Part shown: positions 46,674 through 56,878 of the stretch, in pieces
How positions within the stretch are numbered: position 1 is the stretch's first letter
Layout: each line of letters opens with the position of its first letter
Assembly: GCA_022376465.1 (NCBI GenBank)
Contig: JACDTU010000004.1
Coordinates: 124,001-188,000, forward strand
Reading direction: 5' to 3'
DNA length: 64,000 nucleotides
Source: Cubamyces lactineus
Taxonomy: Eukaryota > Basidiomycota > Agaricomycetes > Polyporales > Polyporaceae
Program-made: the position numbers and the translations under genes
Notes under the pieces: model-generated
What the model saw: the letters and a program-made list of their open reading frames with translations, nothing else
What the model was told of the DNA's origin: nothing
Databases searched by the model: none

Positions 46674-49254
46674 CTACAGTCGAAGCCCTCTCCGGTATTG
46701 TATGAACGCCACAAGATTATCCCGTACCTCCTCACCACGCACACGGAGCTCCCGTTCCTTTTTCCTATCAATCCCACGAACGGCCTTGCGTACACCCTCC
46801 ACACTCTGGACGAGTTGTTCGAGGTACCGACCCTGCCGGAAGTTAACGTCGTAAGGCATGTTCTCATCTGAATAAATGTCGATAAGCGCAGACACGGCTT
46901 GCAGTAGCGGCTCAGTGGGCGTCGGCGGGTTTACATTCGGCGGCAACAACGACAGGAGATATGAGGAGATCATCTGAGACCACGAAGTTTGAGCGTCAGC
47001 GTACTTCAGCTCTAAATAGCAGAAAGAAGCCAAAGCAACGTACCCTGTTAGCTTCCACGGAGTCCGGATGTTGTGCAAGACACTCTAGCGTCCCGATAGT
47101 TTTCACCTTGACCTGGACGTCCGCGGTGGCGTTACAAAACTGGGTGAGTACCTGGATCTGTTCCTCGGTCGGGATGAGTGCGCCCTTGAATAGATTGCCC
47201 ACACCCCAAAGGACGCCAACGGCGATGTCCCACATCTCCCGCCTGCGCTCCTGACCGGCGGCGCTGACCTCTGTGCCTACTAAGCGGAGCGCGCCCCAGA
47301 CGGCTTCGAAGACCGCACGTCCACTCGTAGAGTCGAGGCCAAGGCTGGACGAGCGACCACGCGCCGAGGTCGCCATGGAAAGGAAGATATTATTCAGGCA
47401 CTCGAGAGCGCTGATGTGGATAGCACTGAGCGCCGACGTCGTCGGCGGATGCGGCGACGGCGCACCCAAAGGGGGGAATGACAGAGCAGTGGGTTGCACG
47501 AATTTTAGCAACGGAGCGACCAACGTTGTGAAGAACGCTGGCGAATTGGGCGCGTCCCCTGGTGCAGCACTGGTATCAGCCTCAATTGTCATATCGATGT
47601 CCTCAGCGTCCTCCATTCCCTCATCGTCTTCTTCTAAAGGAGCGGCAAATAGCTCTCATTAGCGCTGGATAGCAACGCCTCGATGCGTCGCGACGCACCT
47701 TCGTTGTCATCTTCGCCACCAAGCGCACCGCTGAAGATTTCGGGGTCGGGAAGAGTCGCACACATGCCTGTGAGAATCTCCAGAGCGAGCTGGACCGTGC
47801 GCAGCCGGGTCTCCAACCGTTCAAGCTCTAGCTCAGAGAGTGTCTTATGATCCGACTTCGGTGTGTGTTTGAGTGACAAGCTTTCGAGCTGCGGAATCGA
47901 CTCCTGCCGGGAGCTGTTAGGCGGAGGACGTAAGTTAGCGGAGCAAAGCTACTCACCTGTTGGTCGATAGCTTGCTGAGCGGCCTGTGCAATCTCTTGCA
48001 GGTCTGTTGACGACAACACCGGTTCCAGAGTCGGCAAGACGACATCGCGGTCTAGGTCGACGGTGGCAGCAATAGAAGGAGGGGGAACAGGCGAAATGTT
48101 CCTCAGGATGCCTGTAGGTGCCGTGAGTGACAGATGGCGACCCAAGCGACGCAGGGCCTTACCGCAAGTAAGAACCCGGAAAGCAGCGGCTTTCGCATCA
48201 GACGTATCCTTCTCCTTGCCGTTGGCTTTGGGAGCGGCCCCATCCGGCCTCACTATACCCAGAAGGCACGCGGTGTACTCTGCGTTGGAACGCACCTCTT
48301 CCACGATCGGCTGGTTCTCGTCAGTGAGGACGTACAGACATTGTGCTATAACCATGGAGACGATGTGAGCCTCCCAACATAGTCACACACGAAGCGAACA
48401 GTCTTACCCGCGGAGGTAACGGTCGACAGCGGTAGCTTATCCCTGGATGCTAGAAAAGACATCAGGAAGGGAACAAGCGAGATTTGGTTGATCGCATTCA
48501 GGGCTTTGTTGGAGGTCTCCCTGTTCTTTGGCAGTTGAAGGACATATTAGAACCGTGCGTAACGAGGTACTTACGATAGGCACCATAGGATCGTGATGAC
48601 ATTGTCGGCAAACTCATACACGAGTTTCTGCGCGTTCTCGGGCGAGTCCTTGGGCGATGCTATGAATTGCGACAAAGTGGTAGAAATCTGATGTCATGAG
48701 ATTGCTAGATTCAGGCAATTCGGTTCACAAAACCTTACTTTGGGGATGAAAGTTTTGAGCGGGGCTAGGATGTTCTTATTGAACATCTCGGCACATATGT
48801 CGAAACCACCATCAATACACAGATTCCTGTTGTCGTAAATTACCACGGGCATTTGTCTGCAGATATTTCTGACACATACCGCAGAGAACCAGCAGCCTCA
48901 ACTACTACTTCCTCCTCACTATCGGAAAGGCGTGTAATCAAGTGGCCGACGATGTTCTTGCCTTGCAACAGCCGGCGAGTAGAGGGGTCGTTTTGGATGA
49001 GGTTGGAGACAGCTACGCAGGCCCACTTGCGCTCTAGTGGATCGACGCTCTCCATCTGTAACGTATGCATGTCGGGACGCCTTGCCTACACTACGATATA
49101 TAGATTCAGATCTTACTTTCTGTATGATAGGCAAGATAGCCTCGGTTTTCGACGAGGAGGCAGATGCCGAGGCCAGCCCCTTGGGTAGGTGCGAGTCTGG
49201 CACTCGCATGGGATTATGTCTGCGCATCTGCCGTTTCTTTTGAGACTTGCCCAT
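46674..49254 (-). CDS. SYO1: SYO1-like symportin (Rpl5/Rpl11 import chaperone)
   Basis: ARM/HEAT-repeat chaperone that co-imports ribosomal proteins Rpl5 and Rpl11 into the nucleus for 5S RNP assembly. The N-terminus MGKSQKKRQMRRHNPMRVPD is the basic, PY-NLS-like start typical of the family. ARM-type repeats follow (ERKWACVAVSNLIQNDPSTRRLL, EEEVVVEAAGSLRNLCIDGG), an acidic insert (EEDDEGMEDAEDIDM), and C-terminal repeats ending AFIQYRRGLRL. Exons: 49254-49117, 49055-48880, 48826-48739, 48687-48575, 48520-48408, 48345-48163, 48111-47957, 47903-47699, 47633-47044 and a last one starting at 47009 or 47003; about 697 aa. The frame closes through exon 9. It shares a 423-bp divergent spacer with FIP1. 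Confidence 0.85.
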
Positions 49255-49677
49255 GATGTCCGTTGGAGGGTGGTGTAGGCAGGGCTAGATTGGCTGCTTG
49301 AGATCGGAGTGCGTCGAGCTCGTCTCTAAGTAGAGTATTTCAAAGATTATATGTCCAAGATAACCCGAGCCCACAAATCAGCAAGTAGAGAGTTAGCAGT
49401 CTAGGAGCAGGTATCAGACCGTCAAAGGAGCCGCAAGGACGAGCATCGAGCTTCAGTCTGAAATTTCTGTGATCGGCATCACGTGAGCGCTTCGATTCAA
49501 TAGACGCCCATAGACGCGGCTTCGGGCGACTATTCAGTGTTCTGCGTGCATGTTAGACTAGAGTGTCTTGTCTCCAACCTACCAGTGTCTCTGTTTATTG
49601 GTACTTTGTCTCTGGTTCTACGCAAACATCTGGAAACAAGTGCGTTCTCTACAACCTTCACAAGGGCCACCATTAAC
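49255..49677. promoter_or_regulatory. Divergent promoter between SYO1 and FIP1
   Basis: A 423-bp spacer between two divergent starts. No TATA box stands out. Short 5' leaders on both sides are likely. Confidence 0.5.
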
Positions 49678-52000
49678 ATGCACCGTAGCATGGATGACGA
49701 CGACAGCTACCTCTACGGTGACTCCAACGTGGAGGAGACAGCCAAGTCAGCAGTCCAAACATCTGGTGAGAGTTTTGTTGGGCATGGGAGGAGCGGTATG
49801 CAGTACGCTCCGTTGCATCTGTACTTTGCTCTTTTTGCGCACAATGAAAATCTCATGATGCCTTCTAAACTGGTGTGATATAGTGCCACAACCGTGAGTT
49901 ATCATGCATATTGAGCGCTGTCGTACACCCTCACACGCAGACTTGACGGTAGAATATCTCTTGAGCAAGCCCGCTCTGTTTCAGAAGGCCTGGTAGCAAA
50001 GCTGGAGGAACAAGCTGCGGAAGTCGAGAATGGCGATCCCTCACCTGACGAGGAAGGGAATGAACCGGCCGAGAACGGCGTCCAGGAAGAGGACGAGGAA
50101 GAGCCAGGAGACGAGGAAAGCGAAGATGATGTACGAGAGGACTAAAAGTCGTGTTTGAGATGTGGTCACTGAAGCTATGGACGACAGGACGTTGAAATCA
50201 TCATGGAGCCACAGTCGCGCTCCCTGGACTTCCGGTACGTGTACTCGAAGACGAAACATTCTCGCATATACCAATGTCCTACATACAGGAATCGCCCCGC
50301 GGGTGCTCGTTCAACAAGTGCGACGTTTTCGACCCCCCAAAGAGGTTAGTATCCTAGGTATTTGGGTCGTGTACGCCCTTGCTGAACTTGATGTTCTCAT
50401 TTGTAGCTGTCTCGCAGCAGCAACAACCCCCTTCCTTAACTACGGAGTATACACCCAGAGAAAGGGGGGCCGTCAACAAGCTCCCATCGACCCCACAACC
50501 GTCTTCGCAACCTCCTCACTCCACACAGTCACCACTTCCTCCGCTTGCTGCTACTCCCGGTACCACAGAGCAAATACAAGAGGGAGACAAAGAGACGGCG
50601 AAAGAGTCTGGCCCTGATCCAAATACACTTCCTCCTGCTGTTGCCCCTCCTTCTCACCCATCTATCAACCCGTCAGTGCCCGGCACTATAGATGGGAGGT
50701 CAATACTAGAGTATGACCTCAATGCGATGGCAGAGAAGCCATGGAGGCGGCCAGGCGCTGACCTCAGCGACTGGTTCAATTATGGCTTCGATGAAATCTC
50801 ATGGGAAGCATATTGCTACAGGCGACGGGAGCTCGGTGAGCTCGCCGCCGTGCTCAAGAGTAACGTCCTCGTACGTCACCCGGTTCGATTCTTGCGGTGA
50901 TATGCATATTTTAACGTTTTATGACTTGTAGAACTTTGCCGGGATGCCCGAAGATCAACTCATTGCCCTGCCGCCTGAAGTTCGAACGATGGTCATGGCA
51001 GGCGCGAGCGCTGTGATGGCTAACGGTGGCGGAGGACCTGGAGGTGCTGGAGGGGGCATGATCCCTCCTGGTGCAGGCATGAACATGAACGGCGGTGCGA
51101 TGATGAACCAGATGATGAACATGGGCCCTATGATGAACCCTATGATGGACATGGGCATGGGCGACATGGGCTTGATGCAAGAAGGCGGGCCCGGTGTCGG
51201 TGGACCTGGTGGACCAGGTCCCCAGGGTGGCGCTCAGGGACCACAAGACGGACAGGTTGGTATGGGTATGGACGGGTTCGGTCCTGGCGGTGGAGGGCCT
51301 GGCATGATGGGCATGGACTTTACGATGCAGGTGAGTGGACAGTGGGCACATCTGTGTAATATCATGTGGGAAGGAGCTCATGTGTGGCCCATGCAGGATC
51401 CGTCGGCGATGGGCCCACAGATGTACCCAGGTATGGAGGGCACTGGTACTCCAACACCTGTCGCGCCAGCCCCTGCGCGTGGTGTTCCTGGTCCTCAAGG
51501 ACAGTTCCGGGGCCGGGGCATGCCGCAGGGAATGGGCCTACGGGGACGAGGCGCCCCGTTCGCTGGTCGTGGGAGAGGTGCGTCCAGTTTCAAATATGTA
51601 GTCATGTAACGGCGTTGACGTGAATGCGTAGGCATACCTGTCCGTCCCGCGTCTCCCCTTCCGCCGAATGTGCCCACCGGTCCACGGAACAAGAACAAGT
51701 ATAAGGATATTGACGGAAGTGCGCCTGCGGTAGAGGGACTCGACTACGGCGGAGGCGGCGGTGGAGGCAACGAGCGGGAACGGGAGAGAGAAAGAGACCG
51801 CGGTGACCGGGATCGCGACCGTGAACGCGACCGTAGCGAGCGAAAGGATCGAGGCACGCCTGACGTCGATGAGCGTGACAGGAGCAGCAGGTGTGTGCTC
51901 TTATTGCTCATGGTCGTACGACTTGGTCCTGAATGTGATGTCCAGAAAACGCAGAGGATCTCCCGACAGGGAAGAGAGCAGGAGCTCGAAGCGGAGATAG
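49678..52000 (+). CDS. FIP1: FIP1-like pre-mRNA polyadenylation factor
   Basis: Subunit of the cleavage and polyadenylation factor that tethers poly(A) polymerase. Ten exons (49678-49765, 49884-49893, 49941-50130, 50188-50234, 50289-50344, 50407-50870, 50932-51330, 51397-51577, 51632-51890, 51946-52000) close in frame as 582 aa. An acidic N-terminus (EEDEEEPGDEESEDD) is followed by the diagnostic Fip1 motif KPWRRPGADLSDWFNYGFDE and SWEAYCYRRRELG. Then come a Gly/Met/Pro-rich region and a C-terminal Arg/Glu/Asp repeat (RERERERDRGDRDRDRERDR) of the type seen in metazoan FIP1L1. Exon 2 is 10 nt. A later in-frame ATG at 49690 is an alternative start. Confidence 0.93.
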
Positions 52001-52182
52001 CTTCCGCTTTCATAGGACGTTGGCACCTTTTGACCGCTAGTATTGTACCGTTAGTCCTCTTGTACTTGTCGTTCTAGACGTCAAGCATATTCTTCGCGTA
52101 TCCACTCAGCCACAACGCTGCAGAAGTCTATGCAATATTAGGTAGAATATATGGGCTACAGACCGACAGCAATGAAGCACAA

Positions 52183-53061
52183 TTATGACGGGGGAGCCTC
52201 GCCCTCTTGCTCCTGCGGTTCCAGACTCTTTTTGAAGCCCTCCAGCGTCCTGGCCAGCTTCGCCCCACTCGCCTCGTTGAGCACCATCGAGAGCTGCGCT
52301 GCGGGGGCACTCAGCAACCCAACGATCTGCGCCCTCAGTCCATCCAACGTCGGGAGCTCCGCCACGCTCTGCACACCCTCCGCCTTGAAGAGACGACCCT
52401 CGATGAATGCGCCGAGGAGCTTAAGGTCGGGTATGGACGTAGGCCGTTGCCTCTTCGGCCTCCTACCGGGAACGAACGCGGCTTCTGCGGCCTTCTTCTC
52501 CTCTGCAATTTGCGCCTCAGTCTTCGGCTGGCGCGGGGGCACGGAACGCGCGAGGACACGGAGGACAGCTTTGAGCTGGGGTGGGTTGAGTGTAGGGAAG
52601 CTCAGCACGGCAAGGGAGCTCTGAATGCTCTTCGCGACTTCGCGGCGCACGCTTTCGTCGAAATGACCCAGGTCGCGGAGGGCGACGCCAAAGAGGGACG
52701 TGCGGAGGACAGTAAACGTCGGGTATTCCTCCGGGGCGAGGGGTGCGGGGGAAGGCGTGGCAAGAGAGGGGGTCTTTGCATGTTTCGTGATGGCCTCAGC
52801 GATGTCGGCTCGGAGTTGGACGAGACGATTTGCAGAGAAGTCGGAGTGCTCGAAGAGGAGGAGAGGACGGTCGAAAGAGGACTGGAGGAGGCGGATGTAC
52901 TGGTTGTAGAGGTAGGTCTTCCGCTCAGAGTACCGTCTGGGAACTGTCTTCCTGGGGTAGACGACCGGAGGCCTGAGGCAGATAGCATATGTCCGCGCCT
53001 GGGTTAAGGCAGGCCGTGAGCTGGGCAGCGGCAGCAGGAGTCGTGGAGTAGAGCCCAGCAT
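52183..53061 (-). CDS. Mitochondrial large-subunit ribosomal protein uL10m (MRPL11/YmL11-like)
   Basis: An intronless 292-aa ORF, unusual among its intron-rich neighbours. The N-terminus MLGSTPRLLLPLPSSRPALTQARTY is Arg/Ser/Leu-rich without acids, a typical mitochondrial presequence. The body shows KTYLYNQYIRLLQSS, the block LLLFEHSDFSANRLVQLRADI, and LKLLGAFIEGRLFKAEGV, matching the order of fungal mitochondrial L10-type proteins of the stalk base. An acidic C-terminal tail ends EQEGEAPPS. I chose the ATG at 53061 because it heads the presequence; frame-open codons upstream contain no better ATG. Confidence 0.85.
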   Translation of the reverse strand: MLGSTPRLLLPLPSSRPALTQARTYAICLRPPVVYPRKTVPRRYSERKTYLYNQYIRLLQSSFDRPLLLFEHSDFSANRLVQLRADIAEAITKHAKTPSLATPSPAPLAPEEYPTFTVLRTSLFGVALRDLGHFDESVRREVAKSIQSSLAVLSFPTLNPPQLKAVLRVLARSVPPRQPKTEAQIAEEKKAAEAAFVPGRRPKRQRPTSIPDLKLLGAFIEGRLFKAEGVQSVAELPTLDGLRAQIVGLLSAPAAQLSMVLNEASGAKLARTLEGFKKSLEPQEQEGEAPPS

Positions 53062-53649
53062 GGTGGTGGCCGTTGAGCGCGTCGAGTCCAGAGTTCCTGA
53101 ACTGGCCACCGGACTTACAGCGTTCACGGGCGCTTCGGAAATTTAAGTAAGTAGACACTTGTTTGACACTCAGAGTCAAAGCCCCCTTCCTCCTCAGCCT
53201 CCGCACGGTCCAAGTCCGCCATTTGTTGCTCTCTCGTTCTATAATGGCCACTACCCAGTCCACTGTACTTTGACTCTACTATCCTCTTTGGGGGCACGGT
53301 AGTCATGGACTCAGCGCCGCACAGATGCACTGAGGCTCGCCTTACTCTTGCATCGTTCTAGAGTCAGGTGTTCGCGGGAACGCTTTATGTGCAAGCCGCT
53401 GCTTCTCACAGCAACGTCGCCGGCGAAACAAAGAAAGGCCCAAAAATGTGCATGCGATATTTTCGTCGACGCTAGCATCAATACAACGGCCCCCGCCCGT
53501 GAGGTAGGTAGCGAACATATTAATCGTTATTGGACGCATGATGACCGATTGTCCCCCGCATCTTCTCCGGCAAACCAGCGCGAAATCAGTAGCCCAAATA
53601 CCCTCGACAGCTCCTTGATGTTCATGGGTACACCCGCGGCTGTGCACGC
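53062..53649. other. Intergenic with one small unassigned ORF
   Basis: It lies between the uL10m start and the GST stop, both minus strand. Apart from the small ORF at 53124-53306, nothing was recognised. Confidence 0.45.
53124..53306 (-). CDS. Small unassigned ORF or upstream exon
   Basis: A 60-residue ORF begins MTTVPPKRIVESKYSGLG, continues REQQMADLDRAEAEEEGG and stops at 53126-53124. The charged, helical composition looks more like real coding than noise, but I know no family. A consensus donor (GTAAGT at 53116-53111 on the minus strand) and an acceptor lie just past the stop, so it may be a short upstream ORF or first exon of a transcript reaching into uL10m. Confidence 0.3.
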   Translation of the reverse strand: MTTVPPKRIVESKYSGLGSGHYRTREQQMADLDRAEAEEEGGFDSECQTSVYLLKFPKRP

Positions 53650-54704
53650 CTAAGCCTGCGCTTGACCACTCGACGCAGCTGCCGTCTTGCGCTGACGCAG
53701 CCCAGGGTGCTTTCCCCAAACCTGCAGCTGACGCTCCTAGATTCGTAGGGCGAAATATTATGACGCATCAGTATCCTGTCTCGCATGCGGAGGGCCGACA
53801 CCGGATTGCACTACTTACGTCGCTAACCCACGTCTTCTTGAAGCTAGGACGCTCGCTCACATCCTGCACGTACTGCGCGAATCGCGCAAACCTCTCGCTC
53901 GCCAGCGCGTCCCGAAGCTTCTGGAGGTCTTCCTCGGTGTACGCCCCAAGACCTTCCTGTAGGAACAGCCTCAACCGCACCACAGACGGCGCAACCGCAG
54001 CGTCCGCGATTGACCACTCGCCTACCGCGAACCCGCCCTCAGGGGGCAGTGCGCCCTGGAGCTTCTCGAGCGCGGTGAGTATACCCTCGATCGGCTTCCC
54101 GAGGAAGAAGACGTCGCGGAATTGGTCGTGCACGTAGTTCCTGTATATCTCGACGAACACGCGGGCGCGAGCGCGGAGGAGCGGATCGCGCGGGAGGAGG
54201 TTCGCCTCGGGGAAGACGTCGGCAAGATACTCGAGAATGGCTATGGACTCGACTAGCTTGGTGGACTCCGGCGAAGGCTGGTCCGGGGGCACGTTGGGTC
54301 CTCCGAAAGTGATGGCGGGAATCTGTCGTGGAGAAGACGTCAGGCGAGTGGTGCTGGTGTGCAGGGTTTACTCACCTTCCCGAGCGCATTCACTTGGGAA
54401 TACCACGCTGGCTTATTTTGGGTGTCAATCTGGTACGCTGTATAGGGCACATTTGCCTCCTCGAGAGTGATGTGCACCTTCAAGAGTGCTTCCAGTCAGC
54501 CTGATGTTCCAGTGACTTCGCTCTGAGCGGCCTTTCACGACGGCGAAGGGAAGACATCACGCACTCGTTGAGAAAAAGGAGAATACTGCGGTTGAGGTCA
54601 GAATCGTTAGCGACAGTCTTGACATTGCCTGTGGCAGTTGATCATAGATAACAGTATGTACTCACCTCCGAGGTGTAGAATACGATGTTCTCGGGCGGCG
54701 CCAT
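53650..54704 (-). CDS. Glutathione S-transferase
   Basis: Cytosolic detoxification enzyme conjugating glutathione to electrophiles. Five exons (54704-54666, 54585-54565, 54477-54376, 54322-53819, 53736-53650) close in frame as 250 aa. The thioredoxin-fold N-domain reads ENIVFYTSEYSPFSQRVHITLEE, with the SPFSQR active-site loop on a 21-nt exon 2, then IPAITFGG and the glutathione-contacting ESIAILEYLADVFPE. The all-helical C-domain includes GGFAVGEWSIADAAVAPSV with the conserved capping Asp, and SERPSFKKTWV. The Ser in the active-site loop suggests an omega- or theta-like class rather than a Tyr-type one; the exact class is uncertain. The last exon adds a basic tail. Confidence 0.9.
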
Positions 54705-55217
54705 TTCTGGAAGGCTGCTGTAATGCTTGGGCTAAGTGACACGGGTCGCACCTCCCTGTACTGTCGCAAGAGTGCGACTTTATATATGTGCAGAGGGCCA
54801 GTCATCGATTGGCGAAGAATACGCAGCTCAAGCGGGGCCGAGAGTAGAGTCATGGCCGGTCATCAGTCTAGAGCTAGACGAGGTGTGACGTGAGGACTAC
54901 CAGCAGATCGATCATTCCAACGCAGGGCGTGACGGCACAACTGTTGTCAGAATGCCTGACAGCGGCAGTAAAGATGAGCTTCACTGAAAGTCTCGCGAGG
55001 AAGACTTTGGAAGATTCTGACTATCGCAAGCGACTCCTACATATTCTCCCGAGTATCAGATACAACAGTAGTTCTGCAATACACTACACGAAACGACACT
55101 TCCGGTATTCTTCTACTGCTTTACCGCACAATAATAGCCCTAAGGCAAATTCATAGCTATCAGTCCTCTGGAACTACCTTCGCGTGCTATTAATCGATCA
55201 GATAGTGAGTCCTTGCT
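54705..55217. other. Intergenic, no gene seen
   Basis: GST promoter side and 3' flank of the dehydrogenase. Plus-strand ORFs here lack family features. Confidence 0.5.
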
Positions 55218-56531
55218 CTAAGTAATACGAACAGAATCACAAACCTTGCTGCTGTCAAAGCCATCCAAGCCAGCAGCGACCCGTGTTCCAGCGACAAGAG
55301 AGCTCCAGTCAAGTACATCGAAATGTGCTTCGCCGCGTTGTGCTTGACTCGCGTGGAGCGCTCTTGCGGTGAGCATATGCTGGTGAGCGGTATCCTGCAA
55401 GAAAGGTTTAGCATTGCAAATAGCATTGGCATAAAGCAGCGAATGTGCGTACCAAGGCAGGCATCGGGGAGTTGAGCTCAGTGGCCAACTTCCGAATATG
55501 AGAGGAGTCCTTAAGACCACCGTCGATAGCGAAACCTTTGCTTCCATCAAACTGATCATGGAGCATCTTCTCGCCATAGTTCACAAGTGGTGGCGCAGGC
55601 ATAGCCTCCTTGATGAACTGGTGTACAAGGGAAGCACCAATGCCAGCCTTTTCCGAGAGCGTGAAGACCTCTGCGAGAAGCTCGATTGAACCGAGGATTA
55701 AAGAGTTCCCAACCAGCTTAAACGTCGGCGCTGGTGGGGAGGATATTCAGATAACGGGGGAAGCTCGGACTAAAGATAGCATACCTTTCTCAACGTTGCC
55801 GCCTAGATCCATGACTTTCCGGCCGACGGCAGGGATGAGGAGGTGAGCGACTTCCTTCTTAGAGCGATAGTCTCCGGACATGACCACGAGCAACTGGGCA
55901 GCAGCGGCCGCAGATGGTGCACCAAATACGGGGGAGGTGATAAAGTGGGCGGATGGAAGATTGGACAGAAGGGTATCGAGTTCAGCTGGTGGTCAGTGGC
56001 GTGTCAGACATCGAGGTCACCTAGCGATGTCGAGCATCGTACCGGCAAGGGTGGGATAGATGGTGCTCGTTTCTACGAAGATCTTGTTCTTCGTGAGCTT
56101 GGGTTCCTGGACATCATAATGAGGCTAAGTCGCTGCTTGACAATCGAGATACGCACCTGGAGAGCCTTGGCAAATACTTGATAAACGCTCCTAACAACGT
56201 CGTCGTTAGAGAGGTTGGTGAATATAATGTCGCTGTCAGACGCGAGCTGCTCGAGTGAATCGGCAATGGTGATCGCGTCCTCTCCGAGCTCCTTGAGCAG
56301 ATCTTGCGCCTTGGTCTGAGTTCTGTTCCATACGAGGATAGGCAGTGACCCAGGGACATGTTGCTTCCGCCACCTTGCGAGGTTGCGAGCCATTGGATAG
56401 CCCATCGCCCCAAGGCCACAGAAACCAATCTGGACGGAGTGATGTCCAGGCGTGGTCGGACGAGAGAAAGGGTTTGAGTCTGTCTGGTGGACATGGAGGT
56501 GGTGGATGTGCGATGGTCTGCTAGCATCCAT
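55218..56531 (-). CDS. 6-phosphogluconate/3-hydroxyisobutyrate dehydrogenase-like oxidoreductase
   Basis: NAD(P)-dependent beta-hydroxyacid dehydrogenase. Five exons (56531-56157, 56106-56043, 55985-55785, 55730-55453, 55394-55218) close in frame as 364 aa. The Rossmann motif GFCGLGAMGYPMARNL begins about residue 35 and is followed by VWNRTQTKAQDLL, IIFTNLSNDDVV, FVETSTIYPTLA and SPVFGAPSAAAAAQLLV. The helical C-domain holds FKLVGNSLILGSIELLAE, where the Lys occupies the position of the family's catalytic Lys, and KGFAIDGGLKDSSHIRKLA. An N-terminal His-rich stretch (HIHHLHVHQ) precedes the fold. The intron at 56042-55986 uses donor gtacga; a nearby gtgacc donor would break the frame. The substrate is unknown. 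It is divergent from the NAK kinase. Confidence 0.9.
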
Positions 56532-56878
56532 GGCTGATGGTGGTGGTGGTTAGAGAGGTCCTGCACGGAGAAGTAGACTGGGTGAGAGCAAGCGATGGAC
56601 CGAGATCGCAAAGCGAGGGCCGTAACGGGGATATCAGGACGTCATACCACGTGTCCGGGGCATAATGAACCCTAATGTAGGGTCAGCCGTACGCGTTCTT
56701 TGGCCCTGTTGACGCGTTGACGGGAAGCGCCCGGTAGCGGGAGATGCCGCACAGGGCGGCAGGAGGACGAGCTGGTTGTGGTCGGCTCAGCTACGGCCAC
56801 CTCCATCTTGCGCTTTCCTCTCATCCACCTCTATCTCCCCTCTGCTCCCTCGGGCCTGCTCCCACACGTTTGCCTGCA
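56532..56878. promoter_or_regulatory. Divergent promoter between dehydrogenase and NAK kinase
   Basis: A 347-bp spacer. The plus strand becomes CT-rich from 56800 up to the kinase ATG, a usual leader signature in this genome. Confidence 0.5.
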
